From the NCBI RefSeq assembly GCF_019428685.1, contig NZ_CP080095.1, positions 3,038,001 through 3,102,000 on the forward strand: a stretch of 64,000 nucleotides of DNA, given 5' to 3'. Below are positions 1-14,347 of the stretch, piece by piece. Both the position numbers and the translations under genes were made by a program. The notes beneath the pieces are model-generated. The model was not told where the DNA came from. It saw only the letters and a program-made list of their open reading frames with translations, and made no database searches. The number at the start of each line of letters is the position of its first letter. The stretch's first letter is position 1. The stretch comes from Paraburkholderia edwinii. Its GTDB lineage: Bacteria; Pseudomonadota; Gammaproteobacteria; Burkholderiales; Burkholderiaceae.

Positions 1-796
1 GCAGCACGGGCAACAACGCGTCGATGCGGTCGAGCACACCGCCGTGGCCGGGCAGAAGGCCGCTCGAATCCTTGACGCCGGCCTGGCGTTTCAACATCGA
101 CTCGAACAGATCGCCGACCACGCTGAACGCGACGAGCAGCGTCAGCGCAATGAACGCACGAATGGAACCGAGGTGTTCCAGTAGCGCATAAAACAGGGTC
201 GGCTCGAATGCGCGGGTGAGCACCGCAAGCGCGGCCACGATCATCACCGCGAGCCAGCCGCCGATCGCACCCTCCCAGGTCTTGCCGGGGCTGATGGCCG
301 GCGCCAGCTTGTGCTTTCCGAAAGCCTTACCGGCGAAGTATGCGCCGATATCGGCCAGCCAGACCACCAGCAGCAGGGAAAGCACGAATGCGACGCCGGC
401 GATGCGCGCGGCCACGAGCGCATGCCAGCACGCCGCGAACGTCACGATGCCCGCCACCAGCAGGAACGCGCGCCAGCCGCCTTCGGCCAGCGTGGGCTTA
501 CGAATCAGCACGAACGGCCCGACCAGCACCCAGAAAATCGCCGCGGCCTCGAAGAGCGGCCGTGGTGCGACGAATCCGACGCCGAGCTTCGTGCTGGCCA
601 CGAGCGCGAGCGCCGCGACGATCGCGTAGACGATCGGCCCCGCGCCCGTCAGCTTCAGAAGCCGCGCCCATTCCCACGCAGCAAACACGACCACGAATGC
701 GATCAGCGCGCCGAATGCGCCGATCGGCGCAAACAGCGTAACGGGCACGAGCACCGCGAGCAGAACGATCGCCGTGATGACACGGGTCTTCAGCAT
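1..796 (-). CDS. cdsA: Phosphatidate cytidylyltransferase CdsA (3' end outside window)
   Basis: CdsA makes CDP-diacylglycerol from phosphatidic acid and CTP at the inner membrane, the branch point to all phospholipids. Translation from the ATG at 796 begins [10 protein letters not shown] and gives a series of hydrophobic segments. Near the left edge it shows the family signature (S-x2-KR-x-G-x-KD-x5-PGHGG-x-LDR-x-D), at about residues 240-260. About 265 residues are visible and the family is usually about 270-285, so only the last few are missing. The start overlaps the end of uppS by 7 nt, so the two are translationally coupled in the rpsB-tsf-pyrH-frr-uppS-cdsA operon. Confidence 0.95.
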   Translation of the reverse strand, partial: MLKTRVITAIVLLAVLVPVTLFAPIGAFGALIAFVVVFAAWEWARLLKLTGAGPIVYAIVAALALVASTKLGVGFVAPRPLFEAAAIFWVLVGPFVLIRKPTLAEGGWRAFLLVAGIVTFAACWHALVAARIAGVAFVLSLLLVVWLADIGAYFAGKAFGKHKLAPAISPGKTWEGAIGGWLAVMIVAALAVLTRAFEPTLFYALLEHLGSIRAFIALTLLVAFSVVGDLFESMLKRQAGVKDSSGLLPGHGGVLDRIDALLPVL

Positions 797-1581
797 GAAA
801 GCGAATCGGCGTTCTGCGACTGCGGCGACTGCGTCTCGAGCTGGGCGCTGGTACGGCCAAAGCGCCGCTCCCGCTCGGTATACGACCCGATCGCGTGGTT
901 CAGCGCATCGGCGTCGAAATCCGGCCAGAACGTGTCGGTGAAGTAGAACTCGGTGTACGCCAGTTGCCAGAGCAGGAAGTTGGAGACGCGCTGCTCCCCG
1001 CCGGTGCGGATAAAAAGGTCCGGCTCCGGGGCATAGGCCATCGCGAGATGCTCGCTGAAGGCTTCCTCGCTGACTTCGACCGGACGGCCCGTGAGCGCCG
1101 CCTCGTCGACAAGCTTGCGGGTAGCTTGCATGATGTCCCAGCGGCCGCCGTAATTGGCGGCAATCGTCAGCGTCAGCCGCGTATTGCGCGCGGTCTTGGT
1201 TTCCGCGCGGCGGATCAGATCCTGAATGCGCCGGTCGAACGCCGACAGATCGCCGACCACGCGCAGTTTGATGCCGTTCGCATGCAGCTTGCCGATTTCA
1301 CGTTCGAGCGCCGTGACGAACAAGCGCATCAGGAACGACACTTCGTCTTCCGGACGCCGCCAGTTTTCGGAGCTGAATGCAAACAGCGTCAGATACTCGA
1401 CGCCGCGCCGCGCGCACGCTTCGACCGTCGCACGCACCGCGTCGACGCCGCGCGAATGGCCCGCCACGCGAGGCAGCCGGCGCTGCGTCGCCCAGCGGCC
1501 GTTGCCGTCCATGATGATCGCGATGTGACGCGGCACAGCCGAGACATCAGGCACGAGAACGGTTGAGCTGGTATAGGTCAT
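790..1581 (-). CDS. uppS: Undecaprenyl diphosphate synthase (cis-prenyltransferase)
   Basis: UppS condenses isopentenyl diphosphate units onto farnesyl diphosphate to make undecaprenyl diphosphate, the lipid carrier for peptidoglycan and O-antigen. The protein has [13 protein letters not shown] near the N-terminus (catalytic Asp and P-loop-like region), FAFSSENW in the middle, and the C-terminal FIRTGGE and FLLWQ motifs followed by FTDTFWPDF. The chosen ATG gives 263 residues and starts MTYTSST, matching the usual length. An in-frame ATG at 1647 overlaps the frr stop as TGATG and would add 22 residues, so that longer start cannot be excluded. It overlaps cdsA by 7 nt. Confidence 0.95.
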   Translation of the reverse strand: MTYTSSTVLVPDVSAVPRHIAIIMDGNGRWATQRRLPRVAGHSRGVDAVRATVEACARRGVEYLTLFAFSSENWRRPEDEVSFLMRLFVTALEREIGKLHANGIKLRVVGDLSAFDRRIQDLIRRAETKTARNTRLTLTIAANYGGRWDIMQATRKLVDEAALTGRPVEVSEEAFSEHLAMAYAPEPDLFIRTGGEQRVSNFLLWQLAYTEFYFTDTFWPDFDADALNHAIGSYTERERRFGRTSAQLETQSPQSQNADSLSC

Positions 1582-1646
1582 GGCCGTCGGGAAGTAACTC
1601 TGCAAATGAAGAAGTAAAGACTTGAAGGTGCCGATGCCGCGCGGCA

Positions 1647-2207
1647 TCAGACCGTCATGATCTCGGCTTCTTTCGTCTGCACGAGCTTGTCGATTTCCGC
1701 GACGAATTTGTCCGTCAGCTTCTGCACGTCGTCACCGGCGCGACGCTCGTCGTCTTCGGAAATCTCTTTGTCTTTCACGAGCTTTTTCAGTTGCTCGTTC
1801 GCGTCGCGGCGCAGGTTGCGCACCGCCACCTTGGCCGTTTCGCCTTCGCTCTTGACGACCTTCGTCAGCTCGCGGCGGCGTTCCTCGGTCAGGGCCGGCA
1901 TCGGCACGCGGATCACATCGCCCTGCGCGGCCGGGTTCAGGCCCAGGTCCGATTCACGGATGGCCTTTTCGACCACCGTGACCATTTTCTTTTCCCACGG
2001 CTGAACGCCGATCGTGCGAGCATCGACGAGCGTCAGGTTCGCAACCTGAGAAATCGGCACGGGCGAGCCGTAGTAGTCGACCTGGATGTGGTCGAGCAGC
2101 CCCGTATGCGCACGGCCCGTGCGGATCTTCGACAGATCGTTCTTGAACGCGTCGATCGAGCGCTGCATTTTCTGTTCAGCGCCCTTCTTGATGTCAGCCA
2201 CAGACAT
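1647..2207 (-). CDS. frr: Ribosome recycling factor
   Basis: RRF works with EF-G to split post-termination 70S ribosomes. The 186-residue product has the family length and the expected landmarks: an N-terminal helix [14 protein letters not shown], the conserved KIRTGRA and the PLSQVAN-like stretch (here PISQVAN), the [12 protein letters not shown] segment, and a long C-terminal helical arm. It lies 98 bp downstream of pyrH in the same operon. This pyrH-frr-uppS-cdsA order is widely conserved in proteobacteria. Confidence 0.98.
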   Translation of the reverse strand: MSVADIKKGAEQKMQRSIDAFKNDLSKIRTGRAHTGLLDHIQVDYYGSPVPISQVANLTLVDARTIGVQPWEKKMVTVVEKAIRESDLGLNPAAQGDVIRVPMPALTEERRRELTKVVKSEGETAKVAVRNLRRDANEQLKKLVKDKEISEDDERRAGDDVQKLTDKFVAEIDKLVQTKEAEIMTV

Positions 2208-2305
2208 GATTAAACCTCCGAACCTTCAAAACGATGCGAGCCGGCCAGCAGGCGCATGGCCGCGGCCCGGGCTCGCGCTCGAACCCAGCTGATGTGACAA
2301 AGAGT

Positions 2306-3359
<1,054 letters not shown>

Positions 3360-4241
3360 TTATTGCTGCTTTGCAGCAGCCACTTGCGCAGCCACTTCGG
3401 CCGCGAAGTCGTCCTGACGCTTCTCGATGCCCTCGCCGACCACGAACAGCGCGAACTTCTGCACGCTCGTGCCCGCTGCCTTCAGCATCTGCTCGATGGT
3501 CTGCTTGTCGTTCTTCACGAACGGCTGGTTCAGCAGCGACACTTCCTTCAGGTATTTCTGCACGCTGCCGTCGACCATCTTCGCGACGATTTCAGCCGGC
3601 TTGCCCGATTCGGCTGCCTTCTGTTCGGCGATGCTGCGTTCCTTCGCGATCAGATCGGCCGGCACTTCGTCAGCCGACAGCGACACCGGCTTCATCGCGG
3701 CAATGTGCATCGCGACGTCCTTGCCGACCTGCTCGTCCGCGCCCGTGTACTCGACGAGCACGCCGATACGCGTGCCGTGCAGATACGACGTGAGCTTGTT
3801 CGACGTTTCGAAGCGCGCGAAGCGGCGGATCGACAGGTTTTCGCCGATCTTGCCGACCAGCGCGAGACGCACTGCATCGACGGTTTCGCCGTTCAGCGTC
3901 AGCGCCGACAGCGCCGCGACGTCAGCCGGGTTCTTCGTGGCGACCAGTTCCGCGACCTGCTTCGAGAACGCGATGAAGTCGTCGTTCTTCGAAACGAAGT
4001 CGGTTTCGCAGTTCAGTTCGACGATCGCGCCGGCGTTGCCGCCGATAAACGACGCGATCACACCTTCAGCCGTCACGCGCGACGCAGCCTTGCTGGCCTT
4101 GTTGCCGAGCTTCACGCGCAGCAGTTCTTCCGCACGCGCCATGTCGCCGTCGGCTTCGGTCAGCGCCTTCTTGCATTCCATCATCGGCGCATCGGTCTTC
4201 GCGCGCAGTTCTGCAACCATGCTTGCGGTAATTGCCGCCAT
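3360..4241 (-). CDS. tsf: Elongation factor Ts
   Basis: EF-Ts is the guanine nucleotide exchange factor that reloads EF-Tu. The 293-residue protein opens with [17 protein letters not shown] and the highly conserved [15 protein letters not shown] of the EF-Tu contact domain. It has the second signature [10 protein letters not shown] (about residues 80-90) and the C-terminal dimerisation repeat. Two ATG codons are adjacent. The one at 4241 sits about 6-7 nt from an AGGAG ribosome site and gives the usual length. It follows rpsB across a strong hairpin terminator or attenuator. Confidence 0.98.
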   Translation of the reverse strand: MAAITASMVAELRAKTDAPMMECKKALTEADGDMARAEELLRVKLGNKASKAASRVTAEGVIASFIGGNAGAIVELNCETDFVSKNDDFIAFSKQVAELVATKNPADVAALSALTLNGETVDAVRLALVGKIGENLSIRRFARFETSNKLTSYLHGTRIGVLVEYTGADEQVGKDVAMHIAAMKPVSLSADEVPADLIAKERSIAEQKAAESGKPAEIVAKMVDGSVQKYLKEVSLLNQPFVKNDKQTIEQMLKAAGTSVQKFALFVVGEGIEKRQDDFAAEVAAQVAAAKQQ

Positions 4242-4416
4242 CATTCGCTCCTTGAGTCTGTACTTGCCGCCGGCCGTGCCGCTCATTGCGAACCGCACCG
4301 CCCACGGCAAAGATCCGTTTCGCCCGACGCGCCCCGCTGTCGCCCGTGGCACGCCGCGCTCTTTACCTGACTGCCGCCGGCGTTTCCGGCAGGCACATTC
4401 TTAACGGCACCGGCTT

Positions 4417-4450
4417 AAAAAAAGGGGGCCTCTAGCAAGCCCCCTTTTTT
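4417..4450. terminator. Bidirectional hairpin terminator/attenuator between rpsB and tsf
   Basis: GGGGGC (4424-4429) pairs with GCCCCC (4439-4444) around a 9-nt loop. Seven A residues flank the left side and six T residues the right side, so the structure reads as an intrinsic terminator on both strands. It lies 18 bp past the rpsB stop. Partial termination here would give more rpsB than tsf mRNA, as is known for rpsB-tsf in enterobacteria. Confidence 0.85.
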
Positions 4451-4467
4451 GCCGGACCCGGGTCGCG

Positions 4468-5223
4468 TTACGCTTCTCCGTTGACCTCGACGAACTCGTC
4501 GCCGTCGTCACCGCCGCGCGCTGCCTGCACGACTTCGTTGACCGCGTTCGCACGGCCTTCGAGGATCGCATCGGCCACGCCTTGCGCATACAGCGTCACC
4601 GCCTTGCTCGCGTCGTCGTTGCCCGGGATGACGTAGTCGACGCCTTCCGGCGAGTGGTTCGTATCGACCACGGCGATCACCGGCACGCCGAGCTTGTTGG
4701 CTTCCGTCACGGCAATCTTGTGGTAACCGACGTCGACCACGAAGATCGCATCCGGAATGCCGCCCATATCTTTCACGCCGCCGATCGACTTCTGCAGCTT
4801 CGCGATTTCGCGTTCGAACAGCAGCGCTTCCTTCTTGCTCATCTTCTCGAGCTCACCCGCCTCGACCGCCGTTTCCATGTCCTTCAGTCGCTTGATCGAT
4901 ACCTTCAGCGTCTTGAAGTTGGTCAGCATGCCGCCGAGCCAGCGTGCGTTCACGAACGGCATGCCCGCGCGCGCCGCCGCTTCCGCGATCGTGTCGCGCG
5001 ACTGACGCTTCGTGCCGACGAACAGGATCGTGCCGCGGTTCGCTGCCAGTTGACGCACGTACTTCAGTGCGTCGTTGTACATCGGCAGCGTCTTTTCGAG
5101 GTTGATGATGTGAATCTTGTTGCGATGGCCGAAAATGAACGGGGCCATCTTGGGGTTCCAGAAGCGGGTCTGGTGACCGAAGTGGACACCGGCTTCCAGC
5201 ATTTGACGCATGGTAACTGCCAT
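4468..5223 (-). CDS. rpsB: 30S ribosomal protein uS2
   Basis: uS2 binds the 30S head-body junction and is needed for uS1 attachment. The 251-residue protein has the N-terminal signature [20 protein letters not shown] and later GGMLTNFKT, a coiled-coil segment with ERE-x2[13 protein letters not shown], and the second signature near [19 protein letters not shown]. It is the first gene of the tsf-pyrH-frr-uppS-cdsA operon and has a leader of about 220 nt from the mapped-looking promoter. Confidence 0.98.
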   Translation of the reverse strand: MAVTMRQMLEAGVHFGHQTRFWNPKMAPFIFGHRNKIHIINLEKTLPMYNDALKYVRQLAANRGTILFVGTKRQSRDTIAEAAARAGMPFVNARWLGGMLTNFKTLKVSIKRLKDMETAVEAGELEKMSKKEALLFEREIAKLQKSIGGVKDMGGIPDAIFVVDVGYHKIAVTEANKLGVPVIAVVDTNHSPEGVDYVIPGNDDASKAVTLYAQGVADAILEGRANAVNEVVQAARGGDDGDEFVEVNGEA

Positions 5224-5443
5224 GAATTGAATCTCCGCGAGGGTTGGGTCTTAAGCCGGCTGCCGTATCCGTGGCGCGATCCACAATTCGGATATTTCGA
5301 ACATGGACGCCGCGGACACCCTGGGTGCACCGGCTTGCGAGTTAGCCGCCTGCCTTGCTACCTTCCGGGTTTGCCTTTTTTAATAGCGCGGGTTAACTTA
5401 ACCCCGCCTTAAGAACAAAGCGAAAAGTTGGCGAGCGACTTAG
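5224..5443 (-). promoter_or_regulatory. Long structured rpsB mRNA leader
   Basis: From the likely start site near 5443 to the rpsB ATG is about 220 nt. It contains a near-perfect palindrome on the plus strand at 5388-5407 (GCGGGTTAA, one C, TTAACCCCGC with one bulge). Such leaders suit the autogenous control known for uS2 in gammaproteobacteria. That this leader works the same way is inference. Confidence 0.45.
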
Positions 5444-5449
5444 CCGAAG

Positions 5450-5479
5450 ATTATAGCACGCGACTATTGCACGGCTCAA
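5450..5479 (-). promoter_or_regulatory. Sigma70-type promoter of the rpsB operon
   Basis: On the minus strand a perfect -10 TATAAT (5450-5455) is preceded by TGC, an extended -10, and lies 18 bp from TTGAGC (5474-5479) as a -35. The expected start is near 5443. It is the best promoter match in this part of the window and points into rpsB. Confidence 0.75.
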
Positions 5480-5755
5480 CCTGGCCAACCACCTGCGAAA
5501 GACCCGACGAAGAGACCCGCGCAGACACCGAATCGAATGCCGAAGCCGGCAGGCAGGAGCGCAAAACAGCCCGCCAAACGCGCCATGAACGCCCTCACCG
5601 CCCCGGCCGGCCTTGCAAAAGCCTGCGGCAGAGGGCAGATGGTGCGATAATTCGCCGATAAATCCGCATTTCTGGCCCGCATTTCAGGCAAACCGTCAGG
5701 TCAACCTCAGGTCCACCCTGGGGGCATCGCCAGGTTTTCTTCAAGGCCCCATCTA
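5456..5755. other. rpsB-map divergent intergenic region
   Basis: Together with the rpsB leader this makes a 530-bp divergent spacer. Apart from the rpsB promoter I see no gene. A GATAAT-like -10 near 5647 on the plus strand has no good -35. The short open frames have no recognisable product. Confidence 0.4.
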
Positions 5756-6568
5756 ATGACTATTACGCTCAGAAACGAACAGGACATCGAGCAGATGCGC
5801 GTCGCCGGCCGGCTCGCGAGCGAAGTGCTCGACTACATCACGCCGTTCGTCAAGGTCGGCGTCACGACGGGCGAACTCGACCGCCTGTGCCACGAATATA
5901 TGGTGAACGTGCAAGGCACGATTCCCGCTCCGCTCAACTACCAGCCGCCCGGCTATCCGCCGTATCCGAAATCGGTTTGCACGTCGGTGAACGACGTGAT
6001 CTGTCACGGCATTCCCGGCGACAAGGTGCTGAAAAACGGCGACACGCTCAATATCGACGTCACCGTCATCAAGAACGGCTATTACGGCGATACGAGCCGC
6101 ATGTTCGTGATCGGTGACGGGTCGATTCTCGCGAAGCGTCTCGTCCAGACCACCTACGAATGCATGTGGCTCGGCATCGAACAGGTGCGCGCGGGCGCCC
6201 ATCTCGGCGACATCGGCCATGCGATCCAGAAGCACGCCGAAGCGCAGGGCTATAGCGTCGTGCGCGAATACTGCGGGCACGGCATCGGCACCGTGTTTCA
6301 CGACGACCCGCAGGTGCTGCACTACGGGCGCCCCGGCACCGGCATCGAACTCGAAGCCGGCATGATCTTCACGATCGAGCCGATGATCAACGCGGGCCGC
6401 CGCGACATCCGCACGATGCCCGACCAGTGGACCGTCAAGACGAAGGACCGCAGCCTCTCCGCGCAATGGGAACACACGATTCTCGTCACGCCGACCGGTT
6501 ACGAAGTCATGACGGTTTCCGCCGGCACGCCTGAGCGGCCGCAGATCGTTGCCGCCGCCACCGCCTGA
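5756..6568 (+). CDS. map: Methionine aminopeptidase type I
   Basis: MetAP removes the initiator Met from new proteins after deformylation. The 270-residue protein has the pita-bread metallopeptidase residues: His in VICHGIPGD (H84), Asp in NIDVT (D101) and YYGDTS (D112), the GHGIG His, the FTIEPM Glu and the final EHTILVT Glu, which bind two metal ions. There is no N-terminal zinc-finger extension, so it is the short type Ia. It is transcribed away from rpsB and ahead of glnD. The partner enzyme Def lies a few kb downstream. Confidence 0.98.
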   Translation: MTITLRNEQDIEQMRVAGRLASEVLDYITPFVKVGVTTGELDRLCHEYMVNVQGTIPAPLNYQPPGYPPYPKSVCTSVNDVICHGIPGDKVLKNGDTLNIDVTVIKNGYYGDTSRMFVIGDGSILAKRLVQTTYECMWLGIEQVRAGAHLGDIGHAIQKHAEAQGYSVVREYCGHGIGTVFHDDPQVLHYGRPGTGIELEAGMIFTIEPMINAGRRDIRTMPDQWTVKTKDRSLSAQWEHTILVTPTGYEVMTVSAGTPERPQIVAAATA

Positions 6569-6599
6569 TTGCGCCTCGCCACCCGTACACCCACTGCCT

Positions 6600-9179
6600 A
6601 TGAGTAGCGTTGCAGCCGCCCAGTCCGAAGCCACGTCCCTGAAGGCGGACTACAAGATGGCCAAGAATCCGTTGCTGGAACGCTTCAAGACGGCGGCCAA
6701 CGTCGACGCGCCGATGCGCGCGCTCGCCCAGATCACCGACGATGCATTGAGAAACGCGTGGTCCGCGTGCGAATTGTCTTCGTCGTTTGCGCTGGTTGCC
6801 GTGGGCGGCTACGGGCGCGGCGAACTCGCCCCGCATTCGGATATCGACATCCTCGTACTGCTGCCCGACGAGCCCGTGCCCGGCAGCGAAGCGTGTATCG
6901 AGAAGTTCATCGGTCTCGCGTGGGATCTCGGGCTCGAGCTCGGCAGCAGCGTGCGCAGCGTGTCGCAGTGTCTCGAGGAAGCCGCGAACGACGTGACCGT
7001 GCGCACCTCGCTGCTCGAAGCACGGCGCATTTGCGGCAACACTGCTGTCTTCGAGAACTTCGCGCTGCGCTATCACGATGCGCTCGATCCGCGCGCGTTT
7101 TTCCAGGCGAAAGTGCTGGAAATGCGGCAGCGGCACGCGAAGTTTCAGGACACGCCGTACTCGCTCGAACCGAACGTGAAGGAAAGCCCGGGCGGGTTGC
7201 GCGACCTGCAGCTGATCTTGTGGGTCACGCGTGCGGCTGGCTTCGGCAGCAGCTGGCGCGAGCTCGAAGCGCGCGGGCTCATCACTTCGCGCGAAGCGCG
7301 CGAACTGCGCCGCAACGAAGGGTTCCTGAAGACGCTGCGCGCGCGCCTGCACATCGTGGCCGGACGCCGCCAGGACATCCTCGTCTTCGATCTGCAGACG
7401 CCGCTTGCCGAAAGCTTCGGCTACAAGGCAACGACTACGCGGCGCGCCAGCGAACAGCTGATGCGCCGCTACTACTGGGCGGCCAAAGCGGTCACGCAGC
7501 TCGCGACCATCCTGATCCAGAACATCGAAGCGCAGCTGTTCCCGAGCACGAGCGGTATCACGCGCGTCATTTCGGAGCGCTTCGTCGAGAAGCAGGGCAT
7601 GCTTGAAATCGCCACCGACGACGTTTTCGAGCGTCATCCGAGCGCGATTCTCGAAGCGTTCCTGCTCTACGAAGAAACGCCGGGCGTAAAGGGTCTGTCG
7701 GCGCGCACGCTGCGCGCGCTCTACAACGCGCGCGACAAGATGGACCCGCGCTGGCGGCGCGACCCCGAGAACCGGCGCCTCTTCATGGCGATCCTGAAGC
7801 AGCCGGCCGGCATCACGCACGCGTTCCGTCTGATGAACCAGACGAGCGTGCTCGGCCGCTATTTACTGAATTTCCGCCGCATCGTCGGACAGATGCAGCA
7901 TGACCTGTATCACGTCTACACGGTCGACCAGCACATCCTGATGGTGCTGCGTAACCTGCGGCGTTTCGCGATCGCCGAACACGCGCACGAATACCCGTTC
8001 TGCAGCCAACTGATCACGAACTTCGAGCGGCCGTGGGTGCTATATGTCGCGGCGCTGTTTCACGATATTGCGAAGGGCCGCGGCGGCGACCACTCGAAGC
8101 TCGGCATGGCCGACGCGCGGCGTTTCTGCCGCGAGCACGGCATGGACGCGGAAGACAGCGCGCTCGTCGTGTGGCTCGTCGAGCAGCATCTGACGATGAG
8201 CCAGGTCGCGCAGAAGCAGGACACGAGCGACCCCGAGGTAATCAAGCGGTTTGCCGGGCTGGTCGGCAACGAGCGGCGGCTGACGGCGCTGTATCTGCTG
8301 ACGGTGGCCGATATCCGCGGCACGAGTCCGAAAGTCTGGAACACGTGGAAAGGCAAGCTGCTGGAAGACCTGTACCGCGTGACGCTGTCGGTGCTCGGCG
8401 GCGCGCGGCCCGATGCGCATGCGGAGATGCAGACGCGCAAGGAAGAAGCGCTTGCACTGCTGCGTCTCGAGACGGTGCCCGAATACGCGCACAAGGTGCT
8501 GTGGGACAAGCTCGACGTCGGCTATTTCCTGCGCCACGACCCGGCCGATATCGCCTGGCAGACGCGCGTGCTGTATCGCCACGTCGAAACGCAGACGCCG
8601 ATCGTGCGCGCGCGGCCGTCGCCGGTCGGCGAGGCGCTGCAGGTGCTCGTCTACGTGAAGGACCGCCCTGACCTGTTCGCCGGCATTTGCGCCTATTTCG
8701 ACCGCAACGGCCTGTCGGTGCTCGATGCGCGCGTGAGCACGACGCAGCACGGTTACGCGCTCGATAACTTTATCGTGGCGCACACCGAGCAGGACGTGCA
8801 CTACCGCGACATCGCGAATCTGGTCGAGCAGGAACTGGCGATGCGTCTCTCCGGCGCGGCCGGCACGCTGCTGCCGGAACCGTCGAAGGGACGGCTGTCG
8901 CGCCTGTCGCGCACGTTTCCGATTACCCCGCGCGTCGACCTTCGGGCCGACGATCGCGGCCAGTACTACATCCTGTCCGTGTCCGCCAACGACCGGCCGG
9001 GCCTTCTTTATTCGATCGCGCGCGTGCTGGCCGAGCACCGGGTCGGCGTCCACGCGGCGCGGATCAATACGCTCGGCGAACGTGTCGAGGACGTGTTCCT
9101 GCTCGATGGACACGGCCTTTCCGACAATCGTCGTCAAATCCAGGTCGAAACCGAATTACTGCGCGCGATCGCAGTGTGA
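6600..9179 (+). CDS. glnD: [Protein-PII] uridylyltransferase / uridylyl-removing enzyme
   Basis: GlnD senses glutamine and uridylylates or deuridylylates PII (GlnB/GlnK), setting nitrogen assimilation. The 859-residue protein has an N-terminal nucleotidyltransferase domain with [16 protein letters not shown] (residues 69-84, Asp 81 and 83 bind metal). A GlnE-like adapter region follows, then an HD hydrolase domain with [14 protein letters not shown] (about residues 483-497). Two C-terminal ACT domains follow, near 680 and 790, each with a DRPDLF or DRPGLL turn. The start at 6600 ([10 protein letters not shown]) was chosen over an upstream ATG inside the map tail because it clears the map stop and gives the family length. 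Confidence 0.97.
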   Translation: MSSVAAAQSEATSLKADYKMAKNPLLERFKTAANVDAPMRALAQITDDALRNAWSACELSSSFALVAVGGYGRGELAPHSDIDILVLLPDEPVPGSEACIEKFIGLAWDLGLELGSSVRSVSQCLEEAANDVTVRTSLLEARRICGNTAVFENFALRYHDALDPRAFFQAKVLEMRQRHAKFQDTPYSLEPNVKESPGGLRDLQLILWVTRAAGFGSSWRELEARGLITSREARELRRNEGFLKTLRARLHIVAGRRQDILVFDLQTPLAESFGYKATTTRRASEQLMRRYYWAAKAVTQLATILIQNIEAQLFPSTSGITRVISERFVEKQGMLEIATDDVFERHPSAILEAFLLYEETPGVKGLSARTLRALYNARDKMDPRWRRDPENRRLFMAILKQPAGITHAFRLMNQTSVLGRYLLNFRRIVGQMQHDLYHVYTVDQHILMVLRNLRRFAIAEHAHEYPFCSQLITNFERPWVLYVAALFHDIAKGRGGDHSKLGMADARRFCREHGMDAEDSALVVWLVEQHLTMSQVAQKQDTSDPEVIKRFAGLVGNERRLTALYLLTVADIRGTSPKVWNTWKGKLLEDLYRVTLSVLGGARPDAHAEMQTRKEEALALLRLETVPEYAHKVLWDKLDVGYFLRHDPADIAWQTRVLYRHVETQTPIVRARPSPVGEALQVLVYVKDRPDLFAGICAYFDRNGLSVLDARVSTTQHGYALDNFIVAHTEQDVHYRDIANLVEQELAMRLSGAAGTLLPEPSKGRLSRLSRTFPITPRVDLRADDRGQYYILSVSANDRPGLLYSIARVLAEHRVGVHAARINTLGERVEDVFLLDGHGLSDNRRQIQVETELLRAIAV

Positions 9180-9206
9180 AGCGCGTGAGCGCAGTCTCCA
9201 TTTTTT

Positions 9207-11366
9207 ATGCGAACCAAGTTAACAGCGAAGCATCCGCGGCCGGCTTCGGCCGAGCGTACGCCGGTGCGGCCGGGCAGCGCAAACGCACGCAAGCCGGTGG
9301 TGCGTAAGGCGCCGGGTAAGCCCGAAGGGAAGCCTGGCGGCGCGGCCGGCGGCAAAGGTACGTTCGATCGTGCGCGCGGCACAGGGGCGGCGCCGGGTGC
9401 GCGCTCGGGTGCTGCTGCAGGTGCGGCCTCGGGTGGTGCGCGACGCGCACCGGCGCCCGGTGCTCGCGATGCCGGCGATAGAACCGCCGGGCGCGGTCGC
9501 GGCGACTCGGAAGGTGCGCCGCGGCGGCCGTTCGCGGACCGTGCGCCGCGTTCGGGCGACGCACCGGATCGTCAAGCTACGCGTCGCCCTCGCGGCGACT
9601 CGGAGGACGCGCCGCGGCGGCCGTTCGCGGACCGTGCGCCGCGTTCGGGCGACGCACCGGATCGTCAAGCTACGCGTCGCCCTCGCGGCGACTCGGAGGG
9701 TGCGCCGCGGCGGCCGTTCGCGGACCGTGCGCCGCGTTCGGGCGACATGCCGGATCGTCAAGCTACGCGTCGCCCTCGTGGCGACTCGGAGGGTGCGCCG
9801 CGACGCACCTTCGCAGAGCGCGCGCCCCGCTCGGCCGCTTCCGCACCGGACGGCGCGCGGCCACGCACTCGTGGCGACGCTGAAGGCGCGCCGCGCCGTC
9901 CGCTCGCCGAACGTACAGCGCGCGGTTCATCGTCGAGCACGGCTGCGCCGCGGCGCAGCGAGGGCGCCCTCGGCTCGGGCAAACGCGAGACGCGCGGCAC
10001 GCGCGACCGCGATGACGACCGTCCGCGCCGCTCATCCGGCGACGCACCGCAACGCCGGCCTTATGGCGACGCGCCCGAACGCCGGTCGTACGGCGATGCG
10101 CGTGGAGCAAACGAAGGAAGGCGGCCCGCACGCCGCTCAGACGCGCCCTATCGCACGTCGGACGACCGCACGGCGGCGTCGCGTGGCACCGATGCGCCTT
10201 ACCGGTCGTCGTCCGCTCGCGCAGCGCCGCCGCGCGAGCGCGCTTCGCGTGATGCAGAACGCCCGTCGTCGCCGCGTGGTCGCGCAGACCCGCGCACAGA
10301 CCCGCGCGCGACCGGATCGACGAGCCGCGGCAGCGGCGAGCGCACGTTCGCGCGGCCCGTCAAAGGGTCCTATGCGGAGCGGCCGGAGCGCAGCGAACGG
10401 GACAAACGGCCACGGCGCGCGACGGCAGAAACTGGCGCACCGCGTGGCGCTAAAGCCGACGCGCCGCGCCGCGGCAAGGCTGAGACACAGCGCGCAGGCA
10501 AAGCCGGCGCTCCCGGGAAATCCACGCGGAAGGCAAGCCCATCAAGCGCACGCGCCCCTGCAGCCGACATCGCCGAACGCGCGCCTCACCGCGAGCACGC
10601 CGATGCGCCCGGCACGCTGCGTCTGTCGAAGCTGATGTCCGAACTGGGCTTGTGCTCGCGTCGCGAAGCCGATGAATGGATCGAGAAAGGCTGGGTGACC
10701 GTCGACGGTGAGCGTATCGACACGCTCGGGACGCGCGTGCGGCCTGACGTGAACATCGAGATCGACCCGGCCGCCGAAGCCGCGCAGGCGCGTCAAGTGA
10801 CGATCCTGCTGCACAAGCCGGTCGGTTATGTGTCGGGCCAGGCGGAGGACGGCTACCAGCCGGCCATCACGCTCGTCACGCCGGCCAATCGCTGGGAAGG
10901 CGATCGAACCGACATCCGCTTTTCGGTCGCGCATCTGCGCCAGCTCGCGCCGGCCGGACGCCTCGATATCGATTCGACGGGCCTGCTCGTGCTGACGCAG
11001 GACGGCCGCGTCGCCAAACAGCTGATCGGCGGACACTCCGAGGTCGACAAGGAGTACCTCGTGCGCGTCACCTATGGCGATATCGAGACCGACGTCGAAC
11101 AGCACTTTCCGCCCGAGAGCCTCGCGCAGCTGCGTCACGGCCTCGAACTCGACGGCGTTCCGCTCAAGACCGCCCAGGTCAGCTGGCAGAACGGCGAGCA
11201 ACTGCGCTTCGTGCTGCGCGAAGGCAAGAAGCGCCAGATTCGCCGGATGTGCGAACTGGTTGGCCTGCAGGTGGTGGGGTTGAAACGAGTACGGATGGGC
11301 AAAGTCGCGCTTGGCGCGCTGCCGCCGGGCCAGTGGCGCTATATGTCGGTCGACGAGATGTTCTGA
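9207..11366 (+). CDS. RsuA/RluB/RluF-family rRNA pseudouridine synthase with long repetitive N-terminal extension
   Basis: The catalytic part is about residues 470-719. It starts with an S4 RNA-binding domain ([20 protein letters not shown]). The synthase domain follows, with [17 protein letters not shown], where D587 is the expected nucleophile, then EVDKEYLV and the C-terminal [11 protein letters not shown]. Family members isomerise one uridine in rRNA. The core looks closest to RluF, but the target base cannot be read here. The first roughly 460 residues are Arg/Ala/Gly/Pro-rich and disordered, including three perfect-phase 31-residue repeats. Such basic tails occur in Burkholderia homologues but this one is very long. 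The frame stays intact because the 93-bp repeat is a multiple of three. Confidence 0.9.
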   Translation: MRTKLTAKHPRPASAERTPVRPGSANARKPVVRKAPGKPEGKPGGAAGGKGTFDRARGTGAAPGARSGAAAGAASGGARRAPAPGARDAGDRTAGRGRGDSEGAPRRPFADRAPRSGDAPDRQATRRPRGDSEDAPRRPFADRAPRSGDAPDRQATRRPRGDSEGAPRRPFADRAPRSGDMPDRQATRRPRGDSEGAPRRTFAERAPRSAASAPDGARPRTRGDAEGAPRRPLAERTARGSSSSTAAPRRSEGALGSGKRETRGTRDRDDDRPRRSSGDAPQRRPYGDAPERRSYGDARGANEGRRPARRSDAPYRTSDDRTAASRGTDAPYRSSSARAAPPRERASRDAERPSSPRGRADPRTDPRATGSTSRGSGERTFARPVKGSYAERPERSERDKRPRRATAETGAPRGAKADAPRRGKAETQRAGKAGAPGKSTRKASPSSARAPAADIAERAPHREHADAPGTLRLSKLMSELGLCSRREADEWIEKGWVTVDGERIDTLGTRVRPDVNIEIDPAAEAAQARQVTILLHKPVGYVSGQAEDGYQPAITLVTPANRWEGDRTDIRFSVAHLRQLAPAGRLDIDSTGLLVLTQDGRVAKQLIGGHSEVDKEYLVRVTYGDIETDVEQHFPPESLAQLRHGLELDGVPLKTAQVSWQNGEQLRFVLREGKKRQIRRMCELVGLQVVGLKRVRMGKVALGALPPGQWRYMSVDEMF
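9501..9846 (+). repeat. 93-bp in-frame tandem repeat inside the pseudouridine synthase gene
   Basis: Units begin at 9501, 9594, 9687 and 9780, exactly 93 bp apart. The first three are nearly identical and the fourth decays after about 45 bp. Each encodes 31 residues with the pattern [20 protein letters not shown] followed by a [12 protein letters not shown] end. Unequal crossing-over would change length without breaking the frame. Confidence 0.95.
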
Positions 11367-11371
11367 AGTTT

Positions 11372-11433
11372 GCGTGGGCGATCGATCGAACGACCAAACG
11401 ATCAAACGATCATCGCGGACCGATCGCCCACGC
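11372..11433. terminator. Hairpin between convergent pseudouridine synthase and def genes
   Basis: A 13-bp perfect inverted repeat, GCGTGGGCGATCG (11372-11384) and CGATCGCCCACGC (11421-11433), encloses a 36-nt loop rich in CGATC/AACGA repeats. It has no clear T-run, so it may act as a factor-dependent or 3'-end-protecting structure for the two converging genes. Confidence 0.5.
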
Positions 11434-11445
11434 ACCGCCTGCCGC

Positions 11446-14347
<2,902 letters not shown>

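Noticed and set aside
5428..5661. Small gene in the rpsB-map spacer
   Set aside because: It overlaps the rpsB promoter, has no ribosome site and has no recognisable sequence.
9370..10635. A second open frame through the pseudouridine synthase repeats
   Set aside because: Made long by the 93-bp in-phase repeat and Arg-rich composition; no motif is present.
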